DNA from: Chloroflexota bacterium | GTDB lineage: Bacteria > Chloroflexota > Anaerolineae > Anaerolineales > UBA11858 | DNA: 14,172 nt | Assembly (NCBI GenBank): GCA_030666985.1 | Contig: DAOUWT010000039.1 | Span: 1-14,172 of the forward strand | Reading direction: 5' to 3' | Shown: piece after piece, positions 1 through 7,456 of the stretch | Layout: every line of letters begins with the position of its first letter | How positions within the stretch are numbered: position 1 is the first letter of the stretch | Program-made: the position numbers and the translations under genes | The notes under the pieces: model-generated | What the model saw: only the letters and a program-made list of their open reading frames with translations | Databases searched by the model: none | What the model was told of the DNA's origin: nothing

Positions 1-92
1 ACTACTTACAACGCTCTGAGGGGAACGCCAGTTCCCCGGACTCCACCCGCAGGAGCTGCCGATCCTGCTCGAGCGTAGTGTAAATTACACAT
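1..92. other. Window-edge fragment, possible 3' end of an upstream gene
   Basis: The first 92 bases are GC-rich, unlike the AT-rich stretch after them. Two plus-strand frames stay open to nearby stops: one ends with TAG at 76-78, the other with TAG near base 95 and reads ...HPQELPILLERSVNYTS. Neither can be assigned to a family from so little sequence. A 7-bp inverted repeat (GGGGAAC 20-26, GTTCCCC 31-37, loop GCCA) lies here but has no following T-run, so I do not call it a terminator. It may be the tail of a gene or a decayed one. Confidence 0.2.
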
Positions 93-143
93 CCTAGCAT
101 TGGGTGCAATACCGTAAAATTCAATATCCAATCATTAACCAGA

Positions 144-293
144 TGTCATTGCGAACCCCCGCTTTTGGGGGGTGTGGCAATCTCCCTGATTTCAATGCCC
201 CTGTGCTAACCGGGAGACTGCCACGTCGCAAAATTTGCTCCTCGCAGTGACATATTAATTTTGAAAGTGTCTACATATATATGAACCATCCCA
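144..293. repeat. Palindromic MITE/REP-like element, copy A
   Basis: The core (144-252, 109 bp) begins TGTCATTGCGA and ends TCGCAGTGACA, an 11-bp terminal inverted repeat with one wobble. A nested inner stem pairs GTGGCAATCTCCC with GGGAGACTGCCAC, and a small C-run/G-run hairpin sits in the left arm. The same core recurs at 2063-2167 in the same orientation. Similarity continues to the right with identical spacing: TATT, two variable bases, TTTTGAAA, 16 variable bases, then GAACCATCCCA (283-293), which abuts the ribosome-binding site of the next gene. The TGTCATTGCGA...GGCAATCTC style resembles non-coding palindromic repeats dispersed in many bacterial genomes. There is no transposase, so it would be non-autonomous. 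Confidence 0.8.
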
Positions 294-310
294 TACAGGA
301 GGATAAAATC

Positions 311-1999
311 ATGTCTCAAAACACTTCATCCACGAAATCGAAAACAACCTTATTCATCGGCCTTGGCATTGCGGCCGTACTCCTTTGCTGCCTTTGTCTG
401 GCTAGCGTAGCAGCGATAAGCCAGTTCACGGACATCCTGCCCTCTCTCACTTCTCTGTTTGGGCCGAAATGGGCCTCGGCCAAGATCATACCAGACGGCA
501 CCGATTTCTATATGGCCATTAATCCTAACTTCCAGGATATGAGCAACGCCCAGCATCTGGTCGAAGTCTACAGCGAGGTACTTGATACAACGGGTGACTC
601 AGAGGATTTCGACGAAGGCCTTAAAGAAGAATACAACATCTCGTTCAAGGAGGATATAAGACCCTGGCTGGGCCGGGAGGTGGCCATCATAATCCCCGAT
701 CTCACGGAAGCGATGAACAACGAGGAGCCTGCTACCGCCATAATAGCAGCGACCAGGGATAAAAAAGCCTCGGATGCGTTTCTAGCGAAATTGCGTGAGG
801 ATATAGTTAACGACGGCTATATCGTCAATGACAATGTCTATGAAGGCATCACTTATCATATCCAAGAGATTGAAAGCGAATGGGAGACTCCTGTCGTCTT
901 TGGCCGCTTGAAGGATTTTGTTGTCCTTGCCACAGATGAAGACCTCATGAAAGAGATTATCGATACATCCCAGAAAAATAAGGTTCCTCTTTCTAAGAAC
1001 GAAAACTATAAACGACTTATGGAGATATTGCCGGAAGACGCTGTCGCAATTGCCTACTACGCTATGGAGGATTTGGCAGTGGCTCTGCTCGACAACATGG
1101 ATACGGGCTTTGTGCCGCCTGATGAAACCATGAATCAACTCGAGGCCTTCGAAGCCTTCGGGTTAGCCACAACCCTGAGCAAAGAAGGAATCGCCTTGGA
1201 TTTTGTCGCCACTTTCGATCCTGATGCTCTTCCTACACAATTGGAAATAGAAGCTAGTGATGGCAATATCCTGGAGCGCATTCCCGCTGGGGCATTGGGC
1301 TTCCTATCGAGCCAAAATCTGGATGCCGGATGGCATAGACTTTGGGCGAGCCTGGCACAGAACCCCGATTTCAAACAGCAGATTGAGGACCTTGGAACTT
1401 CCCTGAACCTGACCCTTGATGAGGAGTTGTTTAGTTGGACGACGGGAGAGTACGCCTTTGCCGTGATCGAGGATTCCACCGTGGATGAGTTTGCTCAATT
1501 ACCCGTAGGCGTTTTCTCCATTTTTGAGGTCAATGATCAAGAAAAAGCAGAAGGTCTGATGAATGATATTGTCTCTTTAGCTCAAATGGTACTCTTCACT
1601 CCGTTTGAAACTCAAACCATAGAAGGCGTTGAAGTGCAAGTGATTGAGCAAGCCGGCCTAAGCATAGGATACGGATTTCCCCCGCAGCATCTAGTGATTG
1701 GCATGGGAGAAGATGCCCTGAAGGCTGGTGTCAGCGAAGACATTCTCCCCATTTCTGGGGACGAGACATTCCAAACTGTAACAAACCATCTCCCCAGCGA
1801 GAATAATGGGTATGTTTATATCAATGTCAAAAACTCCTGGCAGTTCGCATACAACAGCATGGGAGAATATGACAGGGAAATTTTCGACGCAGACCTCCGC
1901 CCCTATCTGGAACCGCTCGAAGCCATAGGAATGGCCGGACGTGTTACCGCTCCTCAAGATGGGATTGCTCAAGCCACGATCTTCTTCTATATTCCCTAA
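311..1999 (+). CDS. DUF3352 domain-containing, membrane-anchored protein
   Basis: A protein of 562 residues. I chose ATG 311 over the upstream in-frame ATG at 281 because AGGAGG (297-302) lies 8 bases before it, while 281 has no such site and falls in the repeat arm. Residues 1-12 are polar and basic. Residues 13-36 form one hydrophobic segment with a CCLC cluster, consistent with an uncleaved signal anchor. The rest looks like a large acidic extracytoplasmic domain. It fits the DUF3352 pattern: an early IIPDGTDFYMAINPNF stretch, a GREVAIIIPD segment, repeated alpha/beta units with LATDEDLMKEI-type strands, and a late GRVTAPQDGIAQATIFF ending. The function of this family is not established and I assign none. 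The gene stands alone, bracketed by two copies of the palindromic element. Family assignment is from recall of the sequence pattern; the gene itself is secure. Confidence 0.8.
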   Translation: MSQNTSSTKSKTTLFIGLGIAAVLLCCLCLASVAAISQFTDILPSLTSLFGPKWASAKIIPDGTDFYMAINPNFQDMSNAQHLVEVYSEVLDTTGDSEDFDEGLKEEYNISFKEDIRPWLGREVAIIIPDLTEAMNNEEPATAIIAATRDKKASDAFLAKLREDIVNDGYIVNDNVYEGITYHIQEIESEWETPVVFGRLKDFVVLATDEDLMKEIIDTSQKNKVPLSKNENYKRLMEILPEDAVAIAYYAMEDLAVALLDNMDTGFVPPDETMNQLEAFEAFGLATTLSKEGIALDFVATFDPDALPTQLEIEASDGNILERIPAGALGFLSSQNLDAGWHRLWASLAQNPDFKQQIEDLGTSLNLTLDEELFSWTTGEYAFAVIEDSTVDEFAQLPVGVFSIFEVNDQEKAEGLMNDIVSLAQMVLFTPFETQTIEGVEVQVIEQAGLSIGYGFPPQHLVIGMGEDALKAGVSEDILPISGDETFQTVTNHLPSENNGYVYINVKNSWQFAYNSMGEYDREIFDADLRPYLEPLEAIGMAGRVTAPQDGIAQATIFFYIP

Positions 2000-2005
2000 A
2001 CGTGA

Positions 2006-2208
2006 TGGGATGGTTTATTGAAGGCAATAATTAAGTTTACACTTTTACTCATCATTACTATTTGTCATTGCGAACCCCGGTTTTTGGGGTGTGGCAATCT
2101 CCCCGACTACTGCGCTCTCGTTAATCATGAGACTGCCACGTCGCAACAAACGCTCCTCGCAGTGACATATTGGTTTTGAAAATACAAACTTAATCGAGAA
2201 CCATCCCA
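2006..2208. repeat. Palindromic MITE/REP-like element, copy B with extended arms
   Basis: The core 2063-2167 (105 bp) matches copy A in both termini and in the inner GTGGCAATCTCCC / GAGACTGCCAC stem, while the loop has diverged. This copy also has outer arms: TGGGATGGTT (2006-2015) is the exact reverse complement of AACCATCCCA (2199-2208), and ATTAAGTTT (2030-2038) of AAACTTAAT (2186-2194). The whole 203 bp is therefore a nested palindrome filling the gap between the DUF3352 gene and purB. It starts 7 bases after the DUF3352 stop, so its RNA could act as a 3' stem-loop. It has no T-run typical of an intrinsic terminator. Confidence 0.8.
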
Positions 2209-2234
2209 ACGTGTTGCGTAAAATTGAGCATTTT

Positions 2235-3632
2235 ATGAAAGACAAATATTCCCTTTATCTCTCCCCCTATACCTGGCGCTACGGCTCGGACGAAATGCGC
2301 CGCATCTGGAGCGAAACCAATAAACGCCTGATCTGGCGGCGGCTGTGGGTGGTATTGGCCCAAGTGCAGGCTGAATTTGGCCTCATCCGCCCCGAACAGG
2401 TGGCTGATCTGCGCACCCACGCCGAAGACATTGACATAGAGCGTGCCCTACAGATCGAAGCCGAAATTCATCACGACTTGATGGCCGAGCTTAAAACCTT
2501 CGCCGAGCAATGCCCTGTGGGCGGCGGAATTATCCACCTGGGCCTGACCTCGATGGATATAGTTGACAATGCCGACGCGCTGCGGGTGCGTGCCTCGCTG
2601 GATCTGATTCTCGATGAACTGGCCGCGCTGCTGATCTTCCTGGCTGGTCAGGTGGAGCAATGGGCCGAGATTCCCGTCATGGGCTTCACTCATTTGCAGC
2701 CCGCCGAGCCGACTACCCTGGGATACCGCCTTGCTCAATACGCCCAAGACTTGCTCATGGATTGGGAGAATCTCTCCCGGCTGCACGCTCGTCACAGGGG
2801 CAAAGGGTTCAAAGGGGCTGTAGGCAGCGGCGCTTCTTACGCTGAATTGTTGGGAGCGGGTAATCTGCCTCGTTTCGAAGCGCGTATCGCTGAAATTCTC
2901 GGTCTGCCTTTCTATCCCGTTACCACGCAGGTTTATCCCCGCAAACAGGATTATGACATCCTGAGCGCGTTGGCCGGGATGGGCGCTTCGCTATACAAAT
3001 TTGCTTTCGATTTGCGCTTGCTGCAATCCCCCGCCATTGGTGAGGCAGCAGAGTCTTTTGGGAAGAAACAGGTCGGTTCCTCGGCGATGCCCTTCAAGCG
3101 CAACCCCATCCGGGCCGAAAAGGTCAATTCCCTGGCACGCCTGCTGGCTCAGTTCCCGCGCGTCGGCTGGGATAACGCCGCCCACACCCTCTTGGAGCGC
3201 ACCCTGGATGACAGCGCCAACCGCCGCACAACGCTGCCCGAAGCTTTTTTAGCTGCCGGCGAGATTCTGCGTGTAACTAGACGCATTTTAGAAGGTCTGC
3301 AAATCGACGGGAATGCAATCCAGCGCAACCTGGAAGTCTATGGCCCCTTTGCCGCTACCGAACGCGTTTTGATGGCTTTGGGCAAGGCCGGAGCCGACCG
3401 TGATGAGATGCACGCCCGCCTGCGCCAGCATGCCCTGACCGCCTGGGAAGCGCTCCAGGAGGGTCAACCCAACCCCCTGGCCGGGTTGATTGCCCGCGAC
3501 CCCGAATTTTTGCAGTATCTCCCTCTCGATGCCTTGCAATCCCTCATGGACGCCTCTCACCACCTGGGCGACGCCCCGCAGCGGGCCCGCGCTCTCGCCG
3601 AACAGATTCGTTCATCCCTGTGTAAAGATTAA
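2235..3632 (+). CDS. purB: Adenosylosuccinate lyase
   Basis: A 465-residue enzyme of the fumarase/aspartase superfamily. It splits SAICAR to AICAR plus fumarate and adenylosuccinate to AMP plus fumarate, in the cytoplasm as a homotetramer. Visible motifs are HDLMA (80-84), LTSMDIVDN (104-112), the catalytic-histidine segment GFTHLQPAEPTT (His153), and the superfamily signature GSSAMPFKRNP (281-291) on the mobile serine loop. The TLDDSANRR segment and the N-terminal YLSPYTWRYGSDEM pattern match the animal/Legionella-type enzyme better than the short Bacillus type. Start: a GTG at 2211 is in frame but has no ribosome-binding site and adds residues the family lacks. ATG 2235, with a weak GAG 6 bases upstream, fits the usual N-terminus. 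It converges on the URO-D gene with an 84-base gap that holds two short perfect palindromes (GCAGTACTGC, TACCCGGGTA) but no clear terminator. Confidence 0.93.
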   Translation: MKDKYSLYLSPYTWRYGSDEMRRIWSETNKRLIWRRLWVVLAQVQAEFGLIRPEQVADLRTHAEDIDIERALQIEAEIHHDLMAELKTFAEQCPVGGGIIHLGLTSMDIVDNADALRVRASLDLILDELAALLIFLAGQVEQWAEIPVMGFTHLQPAEPTTLGYRLAQYAQDLLMDWENLSRLHARHRGKGFKGAVGSGASYAELLGAGNLPRFEARIAEILGLPFYPVTTQVYPRKQDYDILSALAGMGASLYKFAFDLRLLQSPAIGEAAESFGKKQVGSSAMPFKRNPIRAEKVNSLARLLAQFPRVGWDNAAHTLLERTLDDSANRRTTLPEAFLAAGEILRVTRRILEGLQIDGNAIQRNLEVYGPFAATERVLMALGKAGADRDEMHARLRQHALTAWEALQEGQPNPLAGLIARDPEFLQYLPLDALQSLMDASHHLGDAPQRARALAEQIRSSLCKD

Positions 3633-3716
3633 AGGCAGTACTGCAAAAATTCCTTTGTAAAGACCTTTATTTTACCCGGGTAGGAGACAGGGCGATTGCA
3701 TGTAAAACAACCAATC

Positions 3717-4922
3717 TCATTTCCCAAGGGATAGCGAGGGTCTGTGACCGAGCGGTGGGGTGGTAACGTGCATGCTGCCAAATTCCTCCACCGCATCTAC
3801 CATGGCGAGCACATTCTCAGGGGGAACATCGTTCATGACGGTATGCACCGAAGAAACCATATATCCGCCCCCCGGCCCTAGGATGTCTATCACGCGGCGC
3901 ACCTCTTCTTGAACTTCAGCTGGAGTCCCCGCTGGCAAAATGCGCTGGGTGTCGATGCCGCCGCAAAAGACGATGTTTTTGCCAAACTGCTTTTTTAATT
4001 CTGGCAAATTGGACATGCTGCCGGCTGAGGTTTGGATGGGGTTGAGGATGTCAACTCCAATTTCGATGAAGTCTTCGATGAGGGGGAATACATCCCCGTC
4101 GGTGTGGAAGAATACCTTAGCATGGGTGCGTTCTTTAATGAACTTTATGAAGTCAGCATGGATGGGCTTGAGGATTTCGCGGTACATTTTGGGGGACATG
4201 AGCAGGCTTTCTTGGGTGCCGAGGTCGTCACCGATTTTGATGATGTCTACGTTGTCGCCCAGCGCGGCTAGGAATGGGGCCATAAGTTCTTTGCACTTTT
4301 GAGCTATTTTCTCTAGTAAAGCCTTTGAGAAGTCTGGACGTATAGCGAGGTTGAGGAGGAAGACATCCATGCCCTGCATGGCAAAGGCCCGCTCCAGGGG
4401 AAAGAGCAGCCAGGGGGTAGCCATGATTGCGTATTGACCCTCGTCAGCCAGACGTTGGGCATTTTCCTGGACGTGGGCAACGCGGGTGAGGTCGCTCATA
4501 TCGGGCCAGCCGGGGTAGGCTTCAAGGTCTTCGACCGTGGTCGCTTCGGGGATGGGGTGGATGCCGGGATACCAGTTGCCGGGTTCAACCTCTTTTTGGC
4601 CGCTCCCCCAGGAGTCTATGCAGGGGCTGTGGGGGTCCCGCTCCCGGTTGCGCTCCAGCGTGGAGGCTGGCTCCAGGTCGCGGACGCCGCGCACGTCGCT
4701 GTGCAGACACTGCATGGTGGCTTCGTCTATTTTGGCTGTTCCCAGTTCGGGCCATTGGTAGATGTATTCGTCGGGAGCGCTTATCCCGGCCAGTTTTTTT
4801 ATCCCCCGGTAGGTTTTCATTTTTATCCCCGTGGCGTTGCTGACTCCCATGATGATGGGGACGCGGTCGGGTTCTTGGTGGTTGAGGGTTGTTAGTACTC
4901 GTTCTCGATTGGTCATGGGCAT
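3717..4922 (-). CDS. Uroporphyrinogen decarboxylase (URO-D)/MtaA-family protein
   Basis: A 401-residue TIM-barrel protein of the URO-D superfamily, which includes haem-pathway decarboxylases and corrinoid-protein methyltransferases (MtaA, MtbA, CmuA). Characteristic parts are MTNRERVLTTLNHQEPDRVPI at the N-terminus, GDDLGTQESLLMSPKMYREILKP (231-253), VFFHTDGDVFPLIEDFIEIGVDILNPIQ (270-297) and FCGGIDTQ (319-326). MtaA-type enzymes bind zinc with an HxC motif; here the motif is His273-Thr-Asp275, and Cys320 is retained. True HemE features are not evident, so haem synthesis is unlikely and I infer a methyltransferase-like or unknown role. Start at 4922: AGGA lies 6 bases upstream. A second ATG two codons later is possible, and a longer in-frame start at 4994 reads through repeat DNA. 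No corrinoid protein gene is adjacent. Confidence 0.82.
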   Translation of the reverse strand: MPMTNRERVLTTLNHQEPDRVPIIMGVSNATGIKMKTYRGIKKLAGISAPDEYIYQWPELGTAKIDEATMQCLHSDVRGVRDLEPASTLERNRERDPHSPCIDSWGSGQKEVEPGNWYPGIHPIPEATTVEDLEAYPGWPDMSDLTRVAHVQENAQRLADEGQYAIMATPWLLFPLERAFAMQGMDVFLLNLAIRPDFSKALLEKIAQKCKELMAPFLAALGDNVDIIKIGDDLGTQESLLMSPKMYREILKPIHADFIKFIKERTHAKVFFHTDGDVFPLIEDFIEIGVDILNPIQTSAGSMSNLPELKKQFGKNIVFCGGIDTQRILPAGTPAEVQEEVRRVIDILGPGGGYMVSSVHTVMNDVPPENVLAMVDAVEEFGSMHVTTPPLGHRPSLSLGK

Positions 4923-5098
4923 GGGGAATCCTTTTGTGAAACGTGAAGAGTGATGAGTGATCTGGGTTTCGCCTAATGGGACGCGGACGAGCACGGATGA
5001 ACGCGGATAGTGGCTTTATTATTAACCGATACTAAATTTCTTCACGCAACACGCATCACGCAACACGGGATAAGCATTTTCTTACTATTTCCTAACAT
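4923..5098. other. Intergenic spacer of low-complexity repeats
   Basis: No gene is seen in this 176-base gap. It holds several short repetitive phrases: GTGAAACGTGAAGAGTGATGAGTG-like sequence near 4937-4960, a GACGCGGACGAGCACGGATGAACGCGGAT-like run near 4980-5009, and CACGCATCACGCAACACG at 5050-5067. The last is the reverse complement, with one mismatch, of 9751-9768 just after mtnA. An AT-rich patch (5017-5040) could hold the promoter of the URO-D gene, but no good -35/-10 pair is visible. Confidence 0.5.
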
Positions 5099-5470
5099 TC
5101 ATATCTCCACAAACAATCGCTTGGCTAAGTCTCGTAATTGGATAAAGCTAATGGGCTTGATCATCACCAAGTCACATTCATCTTGGAGCAAGTTTGCCAT
5201 TTGGGGATCTGCTGTGGTTAATATTATTTTGGTGTCTCCTAGATGATCAGAACTGCGAATTTGATTTAATATCTTTTCTCCAGAGATGAATGGCAAGTGC
5301 AGGTCTAATAATACCAGGTCGGGAGTTGTTTCTCGTAGGTATTGGACAGCACTTAACCCATCCGAAATTATTTCGGTCTCGAAGTCAGCCATGATAAGCG
5401 CTTCTGAAAAAATTTCAGCTTGTTTTTTGTTGTCTTCGATAATAAGTGCTGAGTGGCGGGAGGGGGGCAT
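5099..5470 (-). CDS. Stand-alone CheY-like response regulator receiver
   Basis: A 123-residue protein made of one receiver domain and no output domain. The phosphorylation pocket is complete: acidic pair Glu12-Asp13, phospho-acceptor Asp56 in DLVLLDLHLP, Thr85/Thr86 after ILTT, and Lys105 followed by Pro106. Single-domain receivers pass phosphate on or bind partner proteins; the partner kinase is not in this window. The start is supported by AAAGGA six bases upstream. It lies only 13 bases downstream of the 84-residue gene on the same strand, so the two are probably co-transcribed. The target is unknown. Confidence 0.88.
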   Translation of the reverse strand: MPPSRHSALIIEDNKKQAEIFSEALIMADFETEIISDGLSAVQYLRETTPDLVLLDLHLPFISGEKILNQIRSSDHLGDTKIILTTADPQMANLLQDECDLVMIKPISFIQLRDLAKRLFVEI

Positions 5471-5483
5471 GATTCATCCTTTA

Positions 5484-5738
5484 CTAAATTTTCTCTTTTG
5501 CCAAGTCATCTAACCCTATACTCTTGAGCACAATCCAGGCGGGGCGGTCCCGGCTTTCCGCGAACAACTTCCGAGCGCGTTCTAGGGCTGCCTTTTTCTC
5601 TTTTCGATATTTGGCGAGTATGGAGGGTTTTTTCTTGTTCAGCAGATAGTCCGCCGCCGCCGGCACATCGTCATTTTTCTTTTCGAGAGCTTCTAAAACA
5701 TATTCTTGGAGGTGTTGTTGGTAGATTTTATGATCCAT
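5484..5738 (-). CDS. Small basic helical protein of unknown function
   Basis: An 84-residue protein I do not recognise. It starts MDHKIYQQHLQEYVLEALEK, has a Lys-rich middle (LNKKKPSILAKYRKEKKAALERARKLFAE) and ends LDDLAKEKI. It looks wholly helical with no membrane segment or cysteine pair. I chose ATG 5738 because AGAGG lies four bases upstream; the reading frame is open further upstream, but only through G-rich tandem repeat DNA. A TATAAT hexamer lies just upstream. The 13-base gap to the receiver gene suggests an operon, so the protein may be a partner or target of the receiver. That is inference only. Confidence 0.65.
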   Translation of the reverse strand: MDHKIYQQHLQEYVLEALEKKNDDVPAAADYLLNKKKPSILAKYRKEKKAALERARKLFAESRDRPAWIVLKSIGLDDLAKEKI

Positions 5739-5753
5739 TTTTCCTCTGTGGAT

Positions 5754-5759
5754 ATTATA
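5754..5759 (-). promoter_or_regulatory. Consensus -10 hexamer upstream of the small-protein/receiver pair
   Basis: On the minus strand the bases read TATAAT, a perfect sigma-70 type -10 box, with its 3' end 15 bases before the start codon at 5738. There is no good -35 at 16-18 bases because that position falls in the G-rich tandem repeat. Transcription would start about 8 bases before the ribosome-binding site, giving a very short leader. Confidence 0.4.
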
Positions 5760-5760
5760 C

Positions 5761-5852
5761 CGCACCAGGTGGGGGGGATGGCGCACCAGGTGGGGGGATG
5801 GCGCAGCCGTGGGGGGATGGCGCAGCGTGGGGGGGTGGCGCAGCGTGGGGGG
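5761..5852. repeat. G-rich tandem repeat, about five 18-21 bp units
   Basis: Successive units start at 5761, 5782, 5802, 5821 and 5839. Each begins CGCA, followed by CCAGGT, GCCGT or GCGT, then 6-7 G and usually ATGG. Unit length drops from 21 to 18. The plus strand is a string of G-runs separated by short loops, so it could form G-quadruplexes. It lies between murJ and the small-protein gene, all read on the opposite strand. Confidence 0.85.
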
Positions 5853-5856
5853 ACGT

Positions 5857-5890
5857 TCCGCGCCGGGGCGTGGTCCGCGCCGGGGCGCGG
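5857..5890. repeat. 17-bp direct tandem duplication
   Basis: TCCGCGCCGGGGCGTGG (5857-5873) is followed directly by TCCGCGCCGGGGCGCGG (5874-5890), with one difference. It continues the GC-rich repeat block and ends just before the C-terminal codons of murJ. Confidence 0.85.
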
Positions 5891-5911
5891 TTTCCCCTCT
5901 CCCCCATTCCC

Positions 5912-7450
5912 CTACAAAGCAAACAGATCTTTCAACTCTCTCCAAATGAACGGAAGTACCATCCCTCCCCCCACTAAGAGCACGCCCATTGTGAAGGTTA
6001 TATCTAGCGGCAGAGATAGGGGTCTAATTGGCAAATGCAGCAAGAGGTAGCTGACGCCTCCGCCTAGCCCGGTGCCTATCAACGTGCGCGTTAACGTGGA
6101 AGTTATTTGGAGACCCTGCGGCAGAGAGCGATACAGCAACACTAGCAATAGGACAGCCTCGAGCGAAAAAGCCAGCGAATTTGCCAGCCCGATGCCGGGA
6201 GCGCCCAGGCGGGGAGCGAGGATGACCCCGGCGGCGAGAAACGTGAGCGTGGAGAGCACAGTGGCCGCAAGGGGGATGAGAGCCTTTTGTTGGGCGTAGA
6301 ACGTTCTGGCGGCAATTTCTATCAAGGCGTGGGCCAGCATTCCCGTTAGATAGGCGCGAGACGTCCAAACTACCAATTCTGTGCCAGCGGCGTCGAAGTT
6401 CAATAAAGCTACCAAAGGGCGGATGCCTATCCCCAAAAGGACTGCGCTCGGTATGATTAGGCTTAGAATTATTCTTATGGCGCTGCTAAAAGTTCTTTGG
6501 AATTCTTGCACATCTCCCCGCGTGATTTGCCTTGAGAGGGTGGGCAAAATGGCCTTTCCGAGGGCGGTCCCAATCATGGTCTCAGGGACTTGCATGAAGA
6601 GCCAGCCGTACACCAGGGCCGTGACCGCTCCAGTGGGGAGGCGGGAGGCCAGGTTATCTTGGGTGATGAAAATGAGTTGGATCGAGAAGAATGTCAGCAC
6701 GCGCGGGGCCATAAGGCGGAGGACTTTTTTCACGCCAGGGTCGCGGAGGTTCAGGGCCGGCGTCCACTTGAATTTATAATGAATGAGAGCGGGGATTTGT
6801 ACGCCGAGAAATAGAATCGCTCCCAGAATTGTGCCGTAAACCAGGCCATGAATCCCTAATTGGAGAGTGGGCAGGGTTATGGAACCAATTTGGAAGCCGG
6901 TTTCCGGGGAAAGTACGAGCACTCCAACGAGTGCGCCAATGTCGTACATGGTGGGGGCAATGGCAGGCCAAAGGAAGTGTTGGTTGGCTTGTAACCCGGC
7001 TATTGCTAACCCCGCAAGTGAAAAAATGAGGGTGGCAATCAGGTTTAGGCGCATAAGGTCAACCACCAGAGCTTGTTGGGCGGCGTCAAAACCGGGTGCA
7101 ATCCCAATCTCCCAGGCTACGAGTTGTTTGGCAAAAATGGCTACTATAATGGAGAGAGCGGCAGAAACGATGAAAACTAAATTGGTGATTTGAGAGAATA
7201 AGTCCCAGGCGGCGGTATGGTTTTTTTCCTCCAAGTATTCGGAGAGCACGGGAATAAAAGCCAGGGCCAGCGCTCCCCCTGAGATGAGGGCGAAGATCAG
7301 GTCTGGGATGTTGTTGGCGGCGTTGAATACGTCTAGCGCGGTCGAGAGGCCAAATACGCGTCCAATGATGATGTGGCGGATGGCTCCTAATAATTTTTCA
7401 GATACCGCGAATACGCTGATAATGAGAGATGAACGGGCGATGTGTTTCAT
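5912..7450 (-). CDS. murJ: MurJ/MviN lipid II flippase
   Basis: A 512-residue integral membrane protein of the MOP exporter superfamily (MurJ/MviN) that moves lipid II across the inner membrane for peptidoglycan synthesis. The N-terminal family block is clear: an SEKLLGAIRHIIIGRVFGLSTALDVFNAANNIPD stretch followed by ALISGGALALAFIPVLSEYL. This matches the usual G-A-x-DAF...IP...GAL-AFVPVF pattern. Hydrophobic segments continue to the C-terminus, consistent with about 14 helices. MKHIARSS at 7450 is the natural start. In-frame ATGs upstream at up to 7570 read through CCAAT repeat DNA and give a low-complexity PIYQPP-type leader. There is no Shine-Dalgarno site, but an extended -10 box sits just upstream, suggesting a leaderless message. 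It is the last gene of a minus-strand run that includes vapBC, 175 bases apart. Confidence 0.92.
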   Translation of the reverse strand: MKHIARSSLIISVFAVSEKLLGAIRHIIIGRVFGLSTALDVFNAANNIPDLIFALISGGALALAFIPVLSEYLEEKNHTAAWDLFSQITNLVFIVSAALSIIVAIFAKQLVAWEIGIAPGFDAAQQALVVDLMRLNLIATLIFSLAGLAIAGLQANQHFLWPAIAPTMYDIGALVGVLVLSPETGFQIGSITLPTLQLGIHGLVYGTILGAILFLGVQIPALIHYKFKWTPALNLRDPGVKKVLRLMAPRVLTFFSIQLIFITQDNLASRLPTGAVTALVYGWLFMQVPETMIGTALGKAILPTLSRQITRGDVQEFQRTFSSAIRIILSLIIPSAVLLGIGIRPLVALLNFDAAGTELVVWTSRAYLTGMLAHALIEIAARTFYAQQKALIPLAATVLSTLTFLAAGVILAPRLGAPGIGLANSLAFSLEAVLLLVLLYRSLPQGLQITSTLTRTLIGTGLGGGVSYLLLHLPIRPLSLPLDITFTMGVLLVGGGMVLPFIWRELKDLFAL

Positions 7451-7456
7451 GGGGTA

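Noticed and set aside
281..310. Upstream ATG 281 as start of the DUF3352 protein
   Set aside because: It has no ribosome-binding site and lies in the repeat arm, while ATG 311 follows a strong AGGAGG.
2059..2171. TATT target-site duplication around palindromic core copy B
   Set aside because: TATT precedes and follows this core, but TATT also follows copy A as part of the repeat and is absent before it, so it may be chance.
3633..3716. Bidirectional terminator between purB and the URO-D gene
   Set aside because: GCAGTACTGC and TACCCGGGTA are perfect palindromes but leave no loop for a stable hairpin and lack properly placed T-runs.
4434..4895. Plus-strand open frame (153 codons) opposite the URO-D gene
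   Set aside because: Shadow frame of the URO-D protein; no recognisable domain or ribosome-binding site.
5739..5945. N-terminal extension of the 84-residue protein through the tandem repeats
   Set aside because: It would encode RHPPTLRHPPT-type repeats overlapping the murJ 3' end, and the internal ATG at 5738 has its own ribosome-binding site.
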